Source of the DNA: Calamus simplicifolius
Taxonomy: Eukaryota > Streptophyta > Magnoliopsida > Arecales > Arecaceae
Reading direction: 5' to 3'
NCBI GenBank assembly: GCA_900491605.1
Contig: UESW01004760.1
Span: 766,965-830,964 of the forward strand
Length of the DNA: 64,000 nt
Part shown: one piece after another, positions 49,683-61,980 of the stretch
Layout: every line of letters starts with the position of its first letter
How positions within the stretch are numbered: the stretch's first letter is position 1
Program-made: the position numbers and the translations under genes
Notes under the pieces: model-generated
Database searches by the model: none
Seen by the model: the letters and a program-made list of their open reading frames with translations, nothing else
Told to the model about the DNA's origin: nothing

Positions 49683-50576
49683 GAGTTGCAATCCATCTAT
49701 ATCTCCAACCCATAGTCGATGCCTAGTAGAGACTCAGTCTATTCATCTTTTCCTTCACTATTCGAAGTCTATGGAAATGTGGGACTTGCTAGATGCACAG
49801 TCTGCCCCTCTCTCTAGATCCATGGATGATGTGACTGAACTTTAATGTGCTCCTTCGTCTTCAAAAGGTTAGGTATGGCATAAATTAACCCTTAGCTCAT
49901 TTTTTACAGTCTATTTGGAGAAGCAGGAATGACCACCTTTTTAAGCATTATATACTTTCTCCCCTGTGGATTTTGTACGAAGCCCAAGCTATGACACAGG
50001 AGTTTTATACAGCAAGTACTTCAGCTAGGCATCCTGGCAATTGGGGATCCACAACCAGGTTGGCTCAAGCTAAAATTTGATGGCTCAGCTAAAGGACCCC
50101 AAGTTGGGGCTGGATATGTAGTTTGTGATGTAGATGGAAGATTTCTCTCTGCGGCAGCTATTCCATTGTGTCGTGTTTCAGTGCCCCAGGTAGAATTAAA
50201 AGCAACATGATATGGCATGCAGAAGCTATTCTCCTTCACACCATAGTTTGGATTTGGGATTGAAGGAGATTCAACCATGGTGTTATCCTGGATTCAATAT
50301 CCATTCTGATGCCTTCACCCTTTTGCTCGTTGTATTAGACAAGTGTTCGATTCCACTAGCTTTCAATGGTCCATTTGTCACACTTTTCGTGAAGGGAATT
50401 AAGCTGCTAACTTCCTAGAGAACAAAGCAGCGTTCCTAAGTTCTTCTGCTTCCTGGTGTGATGCACCTCAAGAGGACCTTTGCTCAATCTTATCAGTGCA
50501 TGCGTGGTGATGGTTTTCCTTGTCACTTCTGTGCTTCTCCAACTACCCAAAAATCCTTGTTATGCTGTGTCATACT

Positions 50577-51352
50577 TAGGCCTGCAAATTGGCCAACCCA
50601 TGACCAGATCCAGCCTAGACCTGGTTACACCAGGCCCAACCAGGTCTTTTAGCCCTGTGGGCTGGGTTATGAGTCATGTTTGCATCAAAGTATGACCTGT
50701 CTGACGAAGCAGATTGGGTTTGGCTCCTACAAACATCAGATGACCTAACCAGACCCAGCATGACTCGATTTGACTCAAAAATCCATGTTTTCAAAATATC
50801 TAAGCCCTCTATCACTCGTCCTATTGCCTAATTTGGACATGGACTTTAGGTTGTGGTTTAGGGTTTTTTATATGTGATTGAATGCTCAAGTAAACAGCAA
50901 CACACTTTTCTAGTTCTTGTTGCTTGTTATCGATATCATCATTTGTTTTCCTTCCATGAATATAGAGAATAGACTGTATTTTCACTTTCCAGTCCTGAGC
51001 AGGACCCAAATGCACTAGTAATAACATTCTGCAGCAACACCCTTTTCTAATTCTCGCCACTTGCTATCCATGTCATAATTGGTTTTCCTTCTATGCCTAG
51101 AAAGAACTAATGTATTTTTCATTATCTCAAATCTAGAGCAGACCTACACTAGACCTTACCAGGACCCAAATGCATGAGGTTCAGCTGAGTCCTGCTTGAC
51201 CCAGCTAGGCCTGAATGACCCGGTGGGTCTAAAAAATTACCCATGGACCTTGGGTCCAAATCTCAAACCAAGACCCAAAAGGGAACTGTGTCAGGTCTAA
51301 TTCATGCTCAATCTAATCTAGAGTGTGTGGACCAAACCTTGCCGCAAGCCTA
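50577..51352. mobile_element. hAT-like non-autonomous DNA transposon (MITE)
   Basis: Ends TAGGCCTGCAAATTGG and, inverted, TAGGCTTGCGGCAAGG form imperfect terminal inverted repeats. The flanks GTCATACT (50,569-50,576) and ATTATACT (51,353-51,360) match at six of eight positions, as expected of an aged 8-bp hAT target duplication. The 776-bp interior is rich in GACC/GGTC strings and has no transposase. Confidence 0.6.
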
Positions 51353-51886
51353 ATTATACTTGACCAAAAAGTTTAATTTCAATAATAAAATACCAAATTC
51401 AAATAAATAACATGGACGGGGTTTTAGCATAGCCAACAATCATGGTATATGACTAATGCAAAAAGGGTTACAATTATTTATTTTGGAAAATTTTTGGCAA
51501 AGTTCTGGTGAACAAATAGTTCACAACAACGAATAGTTCTTTAAAAAAAAAGACCTTTAAGAAAAAAGAAAAAAAACAACTATTAACTGAAAATTAAGTA
51601 TTGACACTTTTTGACAAAATATACGGGAATTGTATAATGATGTTGAGAATTTGTGACAAGTGGTTGGTCACATGCAAATAAATAAATAAATAAAAATCTA
51701 TGCAATTTGATATATCGATACTTATATATGAGGACTGGTCTTAGATAAAATCAACAAAATTAATAAAATTTTAGGATTATATACAATCAAATAGGTCAAG
51801 CTTTTTTCCCTAATATTTTCTAATCTGAACCAGATATTTGTAATTTATTTGCTATAAGGGATTTATCTTGATTGATAAGAATATGA

Positions 51887-51968
51887 CTCAAAACTGAGCT
51901 GAATGAAAAAAAAGATTCATATAACCAACTCTAATTAGTTTGAGATTAAGATTTTATTGTTGTTGTAA
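51887..51968 (+). mobile_element. RTE-type LINE/SINE 3' tail fragment
   Basis: AAAACTGAGCTGAATGAAAA, then GATTCATATAACCAACTCTA and a TTG-rich end; a more diverged copy of the tail at 45,682. Confidence 0.65.
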
Positions 51969-52113
51969 TAGTTAATAAGTTGCCTATAGTATAATTTTTA
52001 GTTAATGTGATTGATACGTTGCCTATGGCATAATTCTCAGTTAATATCATAATACTAACGTGTCTGTCCACTAAAGTTTGATAAAATAAGCACTTTGAAA
52101 GCAAACAAATAAC

Positions 52114-52168
52114 CTGGATTGACAACAGTTGCTTCAAATCTAAAACAGGTGACTCAGGGCTCCCATAG
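52114..52168 (-). pseudogene. LCAT4-like exon (CYGSPESPV)
   Basis: 55 bp completing the Cys codon of the previous exon and encoding YGSPESPVLDLKQLLSIQ. Acceptor CTGCAG, donor GTTATT (weak). Matches the CYG..PV.DL segment of the family. Confidence 0.8.
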
Positions 52169-52413
52169 CTGCAGAGGAAACAGTGAAATCTCAGCAAGTG
52201 AATACAGTCTAATGACAAAGAAAATCTTGCTGCAGGTTCAATAAAAGATTTCTAAATATGGACATGTCTACATTCTGGTCCATGGATAATAGGTATGGTG
52301 TGTTTAGAAAATCATCATCCAACTGCGTAAGTCTGGAATAGAAGAATTGATTCCCAGAAAGATAGCCTTATGAAAGGATGAGATATATTACGAGATAAGA
52401 TGAAATAGCATAC

Positions 52414-52568
52414 CAAACAGTATGAGGCGTAGGATTATCAGTCCCATATATATTGCAAAATTTAATTGCTCCAGGAACCTTTGCATGTGATAAGATTTCA
52501 CGAGTTTCATTAGCCCATTTCAGAATCTCTAGGTTAAGTGGTAAAGGCATCTGCAAGCCATTACGGGC
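52414..52568 (-). pseudogene. LCAT4-like exon (FCNIYGTDNPTPHTV)
   Basis: 155 bp encoding LPLNLEILKWANETREIL, then VPGAIKFCNIYGTDNPTPHTV. Acceptor TTCCAG, donor GTATGC. Undamaged. Confidence 0.9.
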
Positions 52569-52772
52569 CTGGAAACAGAAGACAGGTGGCAGAAATCATT
52601 GAGCAAACACATAGGATCTAGAATATTTAGACTATACAGCTTGAATATGGTTGACCAAAACTAGGTGTATAAAAGAGAGGAAACTTAACAACTATTACTG
52701 AATATAGGGAGGCAGTTTATAGCATAGTCTACCTTATCAATATTATTTTAATCTGGATACTTAATGGCTTAC

Positions 52773-52955
52773 CATGTTGCTTGAAAGAGCTTCACTCACT
52801 AAAGATACAGCTTCTTTTGGTTCATGCGACTCCAGCAAAGTAATTGAATTGCCACAGTTATCATGCTTCTCTCTCCATAATTGGAGAAGAGGAACATTGT
52901 CCCAACAAAACTTGGGGCAAGCCATCAACTCGTATATTGATGGGCATTCAATTGA
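52773..52955 (-). pseudogene. LCAT4-like exon (ECPSIYELMACP)
   Basis: 183 bp, 61 codons, encoding SIECPSIYELMACPKFCW, then LLQLWREKHDN and SITLLESHEPKEAVSLV. Acceptor TTTCAG, donor GTAAGC. Undamaged. Confidence 0.9.
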
Positions 52956-54092
52956 CTGAAATAAAAGAACATGTCTATAAATTGATATCAAAGATACAAA
53001 GAAATTGATTAAATAAATTAAGAGAAAAAACATATATACATGGCTCTGGAAGAAAAAGAAAACTTCCTTATAACAATCTGTATCTTCAGTTAGAAATCAA
53101 GGAGTAAGGAGAAAGGTATGTTGTAACAGAACAGCACAGTTGGCATAAGTTCACCTATATATAATGATTAAATTAACCAATTCAGTTGCATATTGCAACA
53201 AAGCTTAATGTAGAAAGGTGAAGAAACTAAATGAAAATAGAGATGAATCTGTCAATCTAAATACAATCTGACTTCACGTCATTCTCTATTTCCTTTTCCT
53301 CATAGTCACGGCCACCAGTATGGAAGTTTAATTACAAAAACATCATGAAATATTTCTAATAAAAGGTTTTGTCACAAACACACCATTCTTAACATCTGAT
53401 TTCTAATCCATGGGTGAAGGTCAAGGAAAGGGGAAAAGATGCAAAACTTGATTGTAACTTTGACGACATAAATATTATTTATAAATTTGACATTCCAGTG
53501 TCTGAGCCGTCAGAGCTGTATGGATTTTAACAAATATCTACAATTGATTTTGTACAGCCTACACATGAGAAAACTTCAGAATACACAAAATAAAACTAAA
53601 AAAACTCAAGAATTGCATCCTTCAAAATTGTAACTTCATCATGTATGGCAAGCATATTCAATCTTTTCCCTAGTCTATAACCATTGCAGCTTCTTCCACA
53701 ATTGATAGTCTCCAGCAATCCTCTGTCCTATAATTAGTCATAGAAATACTGATACAAACAGAGAAGTTTAGTTAATGATGGCTTTTGTCGGATAAGCTTC
53801 ATTGCTGACAAAATAAATCCAGGATGGAACAAAACTAATAATCATATACAAAGAGAAACTAGGTGATTCCATGGGCTCCTTAAAAATTTGATTATGGTGG
53901 ATCTAAAGGGAAAAAAATTAGCACCAACAATAATCAATAACCGTAGAGAGAGCAGAGGAAGAGGTACACTGTCTGTTATCATTGAAAGGTTGAGAGTCAA
54001 ATATCCAACAAAGTTTGTACTATCACTGCTAGTAGAAAATCCAGGGCATAAAGTAGAATCATTAATAACAAAAGGAAAAGATAGATGTATAC

Positions 54093-54193
54093 CAGTTGCT
54101 GCATGGTCCATTTGGAAATGAAAAAATTTTGTTCCCACCCTTCCGCAAAAGACACTCCATTTAACAGGGTAGTTGTAATATATCCAGGTGCAA
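54093..54193 (-). pseudogene. LCAT4-like exon (APGYITTTLLNG)
   Basis: 101 bp encoding APGYITTTLLNGVSFAEGW then EQNFFISKWTMQQL, matching the segment that follows the AIAAPF motif in LCAT4 proteins. The preceding exon that should encode FEKYV...WIAIAAPF was not found between 54,194 and 58,566. Donor GTATAC. Confidence 0.88.
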
Positions 54194-54519
54194 CTGTCAG
54201 CATGTATCATTGAACCCTAAAATTTATAACTTAATAATGTCTTGTGAAAATTATATGAAAAATTCAGTAAGACCAGTAAAAGTAATTCATGCTATCCTAA
54301 ACTAGAACAACCTTACAGAAGATAAGACAGTTACCTGAAGAAAACACTTCATATGAAACATTTAAAGAGAAAATATAATGAAGGAGATTGATTACAAGTC
54401 TAAGCTTTTCATCACTAGTTGTTACTCCATGTATATGTAAAAGCTGAGATATTGACTTCTGCATTAGCAATACATCACAACATGAAAAAAAGGACACCCC
54501 CTTTTTTAAAATTCTAGAC

Positions 54520-54600
54520 CTGTAAAAAATGATAAGCTCCAATGCAACAATTCTGTAAAAAATGATAAGCTCCAATGCAACAATTGTTCAAATGATAAGC
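54520..54600. repeat. 33-bp tandem duplication
   Basis: CTGTAAAAAATGATAAGCTC recurs 33 bp later, and a third partial AATGATAAGCTC follows, directly before the RTE tail at 54,605. Confidence 0.85.
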
Positions 54601-54604
54601 TCGA

Positions 54605-54676
54605 ATGAAGATCCATGTAGCCGACCCCATGTAGTTGGGAAAAAGCTTAGATGAGTTGAGTTGAGTTGAGTTGAGC
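54605..54676 (+). mobile_element. RTE LINE 3' tail with (TTGAG)n end
   Basis: ATCCATGTAGCCGACCCCAT, GTAGTTGGGA and then four GAGTT repeats. Same tail as the inverted element beginning at 55,281. Confidence 0.75.
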
Positions 54677-55280
54677 CACTAGAGGAAGTGCAACATGCAA
54701 AAGTCATGACATCGTAAAACTATTGAAGATGGCATGCAGTTTATCCTACCCAAAAACTATTTTTGCTCAAGTTGTTATGAGAGGAGACTATGCTGCCAAA
54801 GTTTCCATGGCCAGGAATTTGGCATTGATTTGAAGAAAGTTCATTAATCTTGTTAACATCAGGAGCAGGCACCAGAATGTTCTCTTACTTGAATTATAGT
54901 TCAATTCACATAACTGATTATACATAGATGCGGTAAGCCTGGCTAACCTAACACATAGAAACATGCATACATATGCAAATATTGTTAAAACCAAGGAAGA
55001 TCGTCCTACTAAGCTGGTCAGAAATTCAAAGTATGTAGTTCAATACTTGAGAAGTGTTCTTGGGAGAATTATAAAAGTTTCAGGTGACAAAAATGCTGCA
55101 ATATGTTTGACAAGATATTAATTGGAGGGCATATAAGATTTAAAATTCCTACTTAGGTCTTGTAGTGGAATTTGTAGTGCAATAAGAAACCTAAATTAAT
55201 GCTTCTTATATAATGGTTCATATTATTATAGAAGTATCTGCACAAATGCTTTCATTTTTCCACCTTCATAGCAAAACATT

Positions 55281-55740
55281 CTCAACTCAACTCAATTCAA
55301 CTCATCTAAGCCTTTTCCCAACTACATGGGGTTGGCTACATGGATTTGCTTCCTCTACTCTGTTCTATTCAGGACTAAGTCGACATTCAAATTATAAATA
55401 GTTATATCTTTTTTAATTATTTATGTCCATGTTAGTTTAGGTCTACTTCTATCTCTATCGTTCCCATAGATTGTTAAAAGATCACTCTTTCTAAGTAGAG
55501 CATCTAAAGGTCTTTGTTGTATATGTCCAAACTATCGTAATCGATTTTTTCTTATTTTATCTTCAATTGGGCTACTCCTATCATTTTTCTTATATGTTTA
55601 TTTCTAATTATATTTTAAAGTTTTACCACATATCCATTTTAACATGCGCATTTTTGTTACACTTAATTTATTCACATGTTGTTTGAAAACATATTGCAAA
55701 ACATCCTCTTTTTTAATATTTTTTACTTCTTTATTTTTCA
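55281..55740 (-). mobile_element. 5'-truncated RTE-clade LINE, 3' part
   Basis: On the minus strand the end of a reverse transcriptase ORF is readable in pieces: QHVNKLSVTKMRMLKWICGKT (shifted into other frames below), GVAPIEDK-like and RLRWFGH-like segments near 55,510-55,590, and then the 3' tail ending in (GAGTT)n at 55,281. These are characteristic of plant RTE LINE C-termini. It lies in an LCAT4-like intron. Confidence 0.75.
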
Positions 55741-58566
55741 ACCAAAGTTTTTCTTTACAACAATAACAAAAAAAACAAAACAAAATCAAATTCATGCCTA
55801 CAAGAAGCATAGTACCAAGCCAAGATCCAGTTGAAGTAAATCAGAGTGTGAATCAATCCAATTGATGATGAACCTATGTCGTGGACTTGTTGCATAAAAG
55901 ATGCGAAATAATGCAAGATAAGTAATTAACCATAAATTAAACACACCCAAGAAATTCAAATATATCTTGTATATTAGATGATCATTGAATTTAATTTGGT
56001 AAGAGTTACAGCCATGGAGTCAATTTTGAATCGTCTTGATTATTTTTAATATATTTTGATGATTCTATATATCCTACCTATATTATAATTCATTAATCAG
56101 AAGTCATAAAAGTTACAATTAGTTGCAGATGGTTTGAGTGCCATCAATTGATTGTTCAAGCTTGCACATACATTTAGAAGTGTTATTTAAAATAAAGAAG
56201 AAAATTTAAGCCAATTATTGTCATGAAACTCTCTGGAGCAACCAAATATGAGTGGAGATCATAAAAAAATAAATAACCAAAACTTAGATAATCTGCCAGG
56301 TTTGTAAAATTGAAAGATAAGTGCTTGCAAAAAAAAATAAAAAGGTCAAGTCAACTTTTGTAGTTTCTCATGAGTCATAAAACTATGCAAACTGCAAAGA
56401 GGAAACTTCTATAATGCCAATCATTTCTCCCTTTCCAGTACACCATATGCACTCATTATTCAATTTTCATCCAAATTAAAAGATCCCATCTAAAAATGTT
56501 TTGAGCTTTCTGGCTTCCATCAGCACGTCAGATAAAATCAATGTCAGATAAAATCCATCCTACCTGAATACATGGTTTCAGGAAAAACCAGATGCATATA
56601 AACGGTATTGAATTTTTAATTACAATTCAATACTTCATTGACTGCTAGCACACATCTATATGTGATTGGTCCATTTAAATTTGGGTTCTTGGTGCTTGCA
56701 TTTCAAGATATATCTTAATTACTTCATCAAGACCGATATATTAAACTTGGTAGTATATGCATTGATGCATCATTGCTTAGCTGGATCTGCATATCCGCAT
56801 GCATATAGTAAGACTATAAACAGACAACTGCCAATATGTTAGATAGTAAGCCATCTAGTTTGAATTTTGAAGTTCATATTATTGATCGTACTCATTCTTT
56901 CAATCATCTATTTGCTTATGCTCATATTACCAAATTCTGTGCTACATTTAATCAACTGACATTTTTTATTTGAACCCCACCTGTCACAAGTAAAGAACAT
57001 ATTTCAAGATACATGATAAGCCCTAATTTGAAAATCTACACTGCCATGCATAGAACATAGTAGATATTTTATAAAAGATGTTATGAACAGTTGGTTGAGA
57101 TTGTTTTTCTTCAGCCAGTCCAAGTTGCTTGAGTTTGCAGCTGAGGCCTAAGACTTTGAACAAATGAACTTATGGAACATCCATGTTCATAAGAAACGAG
57201 AGGCATTAGATTGAATTGCAAATATAAAAAGCCAGATTGCACCACATACACATATAGCAATGGAGACATATAATAGGCATAAATTTACGGGCATGCATTT
57301 GTGCATGCAAGCATGCATTTATTATGTAACATAAACATGTACACAAAAAATGTGAATTCATTCCAGTGTCCAAACAAGTTATAGTACGCAACATCCTGGT
57401 AAGAAATTGTTGGCCTAGATATTACCCAATAACTTGGGAAACACTTGGAAATCTGGACAATGACACAATATAGTGATCTAGATGAGCACCACTGACACGA
57501 AATGGACTCAGGTTCCTAGTTTGGTGCAGGTATGTTTTTAGATGCAGGATCCTTTCAATACCTAAAGATATCTTCTTACATAGCCTGTCCACCATCTAGG
57601 TAACTGCTTACAAACCAACATCGTCTAGAAAATCTAAAATGCCTGAAAACCAAAAGCTGAAAATTGTGGATGCTGCCCACTTAGTTAGAGGACAGAAACA
57701 GAGTTTATGATAGAGAGTTGGTATGCCAAGATGCATGGCAAGTCATAAAAATTAAAAATAAAAAATCGACACTGCTGACAAATAAACACAAATTCAAATA
57801 GTTTAAAATGTTATAAACCTTAAATATAACCGTTACTCAAATCCATTCTGACCATTGATTGCTTAGGTAAGAATTCTCCAAGTCATTTTACTTTAGTCTT
57901 TTAGGCAATTTAGATGTTACAATTTATTATTAATGGTTTAGATTATTTATTGAGATGCCAGGCCATACATTCTGCACTGAAATGATCCAGATTTACCGGT
58001 AGGATTAAATGATCCAGATGCTACCCGTAGGATTGTAGCCCCTCTCTGTGAGTGGCCATGCATATGTACAGAAAAATCATTTTCCTTGTATAGTTTAGTT
58101 TCGGCTGAACTCATTGAAAATGATATAAAAATACCTAAAACATAAGTTGGATTTATGTGCTTGGACACTTAGTTCTAGTTCTTGCAAGAATTTGGATCAC
58201 TTCATCTTCTTTATGGAAAGGCTAAAAAGATTTTCCTCTCACAAATTTCCAGAAGGCATGGTCCTCAATAACCTGCAGTTTGTTTCTATTATTGTCTCAA
58301 TATATGTGTGTGTATGAATATGCGTTTCATTCAGCCGTTGTCAAGCTCAATTTCTCTGATTTGTTTCGGGTTCAGGAAATGAAAGTTAAACTGAACTGTT
58401 TTGCATGCTAGAAATTCCCACATTGAAATGGTTCAGCAATTGCAACCCAACTCTGCACATACTTCTCAAAAATCTGTCATGAAAGGGGAAAATATTACAC
58501 ATAATATTGCCACTGTGAGTGGATCCAAATACTGCAGAACATCAACAGGTGAGAAAGCATTCTCAC
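55741..58566. other. Intron sequence without recognised features
   Basis: AT-rich DNA between LCAT4-like exons. The missing exon encoding the WIAIAAPF segment was looked for here and not found. No other gene or repeat recognised. Confidence 0.45.
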
Positions 58567-58701
58567 ATCGTTGTGAAGACACATGAAGCATTTCACCAGC
58601 AGGCCACCCATAGAGTGACTTATGATGATTAGCTTCTTCCCTCCAGTTGAATTGCATATGCCTCTAATTTTGAAGCAAATCTATCTAGAGTTTCCTGAAG
58701 C
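58567..58701 (-). pseudogene. LCAT4-like exon 4 with the nucleophile serine (one-base deletion)
   Basis: Encodes LQETLDRFASKLEAY in one frame and, after a missing base near 58,653, STGGKKLIIISHSMGG and LLVKCFMCLHND in the next. SHSMG is the nucleophile elbow. The donor is read as GTGAGA. Length is 135 bp where 136 would keep phase. Confidence 0.82.
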
Positions 58702-59054
58702 CTGATCGAAGCAAAAGCAATAAATGTATCCAAAAGTGTCAATGCATGAGGAAAATAAAGAAATGAAGACTTTGAATTATGCTGATATGTATATAGATGC
58801 TGCCCATGGCTTTTTGGTGTGATTGGCCACTAAATGAGGTAGCCAATGATAATTTATGATAATAAAAATGTTGTTAACAAAAATCTCATATCATTTAAAC
58901 TCAGATACATTGTTTCTTTTTCTTTTTTTTCTTTTTTTTTGGGTTGTGGGGAGGGGGTGTTGTGGTGGTTGGATAGGGCAAAATGTAAAGTTAGTTCATC
59001 CAATGATGGTAGAAAACAAATGGTTAGAAGCATATTAGTATTTTGAATGCATAC

Positions 59055-59173
59055 CTATTGCTTTGGCAGAAGTCATAGCCAAATCCAAAGAGGGTTTTAC
59101 CCTCTTGAAAACCCCATTTGATCATTTCTTCTATCATGTCATGATAATAACTGACACTATCTTGTCCAATGAT
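59055..59173 (-). pseudogene. LCAT4-like exon 3
   Basis: 119 bp encoding SVSYYHDMIEEMIKWGFQ and then TLFGFGYDFCQSNR. Acceptor CCTGCAG, donor GTATGC. The family normally has Arg where this reads Cys in YDFCQSNR. Confidence 0.88.
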
Positions 59174-60390
59174 CTGCAGGAAACAAATTAGCTTCTTCAA
59201 AATTACTAAGAAAAAAAAGCTTCCACAATTTGAAGAAGTTCTAAAAATGCGTTTCAATAACAGGAACAAATGAAAGAACCATTGTGGAAACATTAATGGA
59301 AAAAGGCACCAAAAATATAAAGACATTAAAACAATCTAACCTAGCTCCAGAATTATGAGCATGGAATTAGCAAAGCTTTAGGTGAGGGAATCACAATGGC
59401 AGAAAATTAAAGATTTTATGTATATGATAGTGAATATATTACAAAATGTACTACAATGCTATGCTCCTATATTAATATAATTTGTAGCTTGGCATGTCTT
59501 TACAGTAAACTCTAGTACACTATGGCTTGGCACCTTTTACTAGAGTGTGACCTGTAAGCTCATTGTTGTTTCAATTCGAGCCATTCTGAAGCTCTCTTAC
59601 AACAAAACCTATTTTTTCCCCTTTGGTGATCGATAATACGTCTATAGTCACAATAAACCTAGCATTATAAGAACCTCATCTTTCCGTAACAGGTTCCCAG
59701 TTATAAATGCAAATATTCTAGTCATGGAGTAGATGTAGTATATGAGGCAACAAGTATCAATATATATGATTCTGGGACTATCAGTTGTATGTCTTCGATA
59801 TACACCACATCAATACTCTTAACAAATGAAGGCTTATAGAAAGCTAGTAGGCTTTCAATGTGGGAATGAGCACAGGCTTATCTGTTTGCACTTGTTCATA
59901 TGCATCCCATCATATTTTTTTCAAACATTAGATGATTTATGCATGTATACTACTCACTCAGACCATATTTTTTCATCTTCAAAGTAGCAGTATGACTTTC
60001 TATAACATTTATCTTGATATACTTACTTAATTCTTTATAATGAAATTTGTTTGCTCTGATGTAATACCAGCAATTGCTTTTGCAGGAGCACCCTTCATGC
60101 AGTACAATGTACCTACTTCCACGTATCAGCAGTGGCTTGGATTTTTAATGCGCCTCAAAATGCTAGATTCTTTAAGATGGAATGGAAACAAAATTTGAAC
60201 ATACAGCACATTGTTTGAAAGTTAAATGAATAAAAGTTAAAAAAAAAAAAGAAAATATGTTGATCATGTAAATAGCTAGTTATGCACATGACAGAAAGGT
60301 CCCATATTTTCCCATGACAATTCTGTTACATGAAGTCTTGATTGGTGCAATATCTGACATTGGTGACGGAGGACAAGATGTTAATATATT

Positions 60391-60901
60391 ATGATCTAAG
60401 CCTTTTTCCATCACTATGAAACTGCCATGAAAGCCTAGATCAAGGAAGTTCATCTCTAGTCAATATATTACTAGATTAGCAAATCAGTAGGTAGTTTTCT
60501 GAAGTTGACCCTTTTTTTGAAAGGGAAGATTTCTCCTCAAAGCAGCAACTGCATGATTTAATGTCATTGGAACTAAGGAAGGTATCTAAATTAATAACCT
60601 AAAAGATTATATGTTGATTGCTTCTTATGTCATGTTTCAATGTTGCTTGTCAGTCATCACATCAACCTGTTCCCCAAAGAACACTCTCAATTCCTTTCAC
60701 CTCCATAAGTTGGTCACGCAAACCATGGTAAAGATGAAATCTATTGTATCTTTTATTAAGTGTCATTATACACCCATCATTGTACCCCCACTCCAATTTT
60801 GGCTCCTAGCTTCTTAAGATTGAGCATCACTGATCTGTCTGCACTTCCTGAAATTTAGAACAGGTGATCATTCTCCTTTGTTAAGAAAACCACTCTAGAA
60901 T
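60391..60901. repeat. 0.5-kb dispersed segment, copy 2
   Basis: Same segment as 45,967-46,472 with a few substitutions and a 4-bp insertion (CTGT near 60,838). It ends 50 bp from LCAT4-like exon 2, in intron 2. Confidence 0.85.
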
Positions 60902-60951
60902 ATCTATCAACCCAATGAAAGATGATACGGTGAACTTGATAAAAAATTTAC

Positions 60952-61043
60952 CATGTCAAGGTCCAATACATCAATTGCATATAGTCCATATCTGTCTTCT
61001 GGCACAACAATTCTTGTTTTCTCGTATAAGGACACTGTTTTAC
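60952..61043 (-). pseudogene. LCAT4-like exon 2
   Basis: 92 bp, phase matched to exon 1, encoding KTVSLYEKTRIVVPEDRYG followed by LYAIDVLDLDM, a highly conserved LCAT4 segment. Acceptor GAAGCAG, donor GTAAAT. Undamaged. Confidence 0.88.
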
Positions 61044-61387
61044 CTGCTTCAATATAAGAAGTTAGATGCAGATCAGTTGCAAACTTACAAAGATTGACAT
61101 GTCTACCTCTTGTACTTGCTGCACAATTTTTTCCCCTTGGTAGAAGTGCTACAGATTGAAGCTAAACATGCCAGTTAGCACAAATTCTAGACCAAAAAAC
61201 CCATATAAATAGATTCAGAGATATTGTTCATCAGAAAACATTTATGAAAATTTTCTACCTTGAAAGACAGTTCATCAACTCTAGAGGATGGATTTGCACC
61301 AACCCAGTAATACAAAGAATGTCAATATGCAAATATGAAATGATAAAAACTTTGTATATAAATTTGATAGATTTCAGGTGCAATATA

Positions 61388-61980
61388 TGTTGGGAATTAT
61401 TTATATAATTCAGAATTTTAAAACTTCAAGAATGTAAATCCTAGTTCCAAGTAGTGTAAATTCTAGGATTCTTAATGGATAAAGATTAATTTTCTCTCTC
61501 TTTATATCTCTCTTCTCTCTTAAAAATATAAATGCATCTTAAGAGAGAGTTACTTATGAAGAGACGTGTAAGAGATGTGACACATCCAATCGGACTAATT
61601 TGATAAGAGGATGCATCTTAATGAATCCAATCAGATTGATTAAATCCAAAGGACACAATCCTTGAAAACTGATGGATGAGATGGATGGGTGCATCCAATT
61701 AAGGGATGTCTAAATATTCATTCACATATACCCCTTAACATCTATAAATAAAAGATCAGATTACCAGTCTCATCCATCCAAAGCAATCTAAAACCAACCT
61801 AACACAATTGAGAGCTATTAACCGTTTCAGATTGAATCAACTTGAGTGCACCATTTGAACATTCAATAGAAAAAGACTGAATCGCATAAAGAGATATTTT
61901 TATGCAATAATTTTGCTGATTTTATTTGCATCTGGATTTGGTTGGTTCGGATTAGTCTTGGTTCTTTTCATTATAATACA
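61388..61980. mobile_element. Possible solo LTR
   Basis: Begins TGTTGGGAATTATTTATATAATT, contains a TATAAATAAA promoter-like string near 61,743 and ends near ATAATACA. These are LTR-like features, but no convincing target duplication was found at these ends. Confidence 0.3.

Larger units (their letters stand above)
46600..50460 (+). mobile_element. Decayed L1-type LINE with RNase H, interrupted
   Basis: Degenerate ORF2 with many frameshifts. Recognisable in order: end of endonuclease (LDRAFASNSWLDLFP, 46,728), linker (WFENFWCDLEDSW, 46,867), MKVWNRTCVGNISDRIKSLE (46,995), RT motifs YRPFSLCNIIYKLI (47,870) and FISERNVFDNVVLAEE (47,995), GCPLSPYLFILC (48,268), a damaged FADD (48,395), SQKVNLDNSMALFSP and YLGIPV (48,450-48,590), and at 50,030-50,440 an RNase H domain (KFDGSAKGPQVGAGYV, EGDSTMVLSWI, FREGN). 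Plant L1 elements often carry such a C-terminal RNase H. A TRIM sits inside it. It lies in the last intron of the LCAT4-like gene, opposite to gene orientation. Confidence 0.82.

Noticed and set aside
53888..54121. Plus-strand ORF MIMVDLKGKKLAPTI...
   Set aside because: It overlaps a conserved LCAT4-like exon on the opposite strand; likely chance.
46186..60817. 68-codon open frame repeated at 46,186 and 60,611 as a gene
   Set aside because: It is conserved only because the whole 0.5-kb segment is duplicated; no domain and no codon signal.
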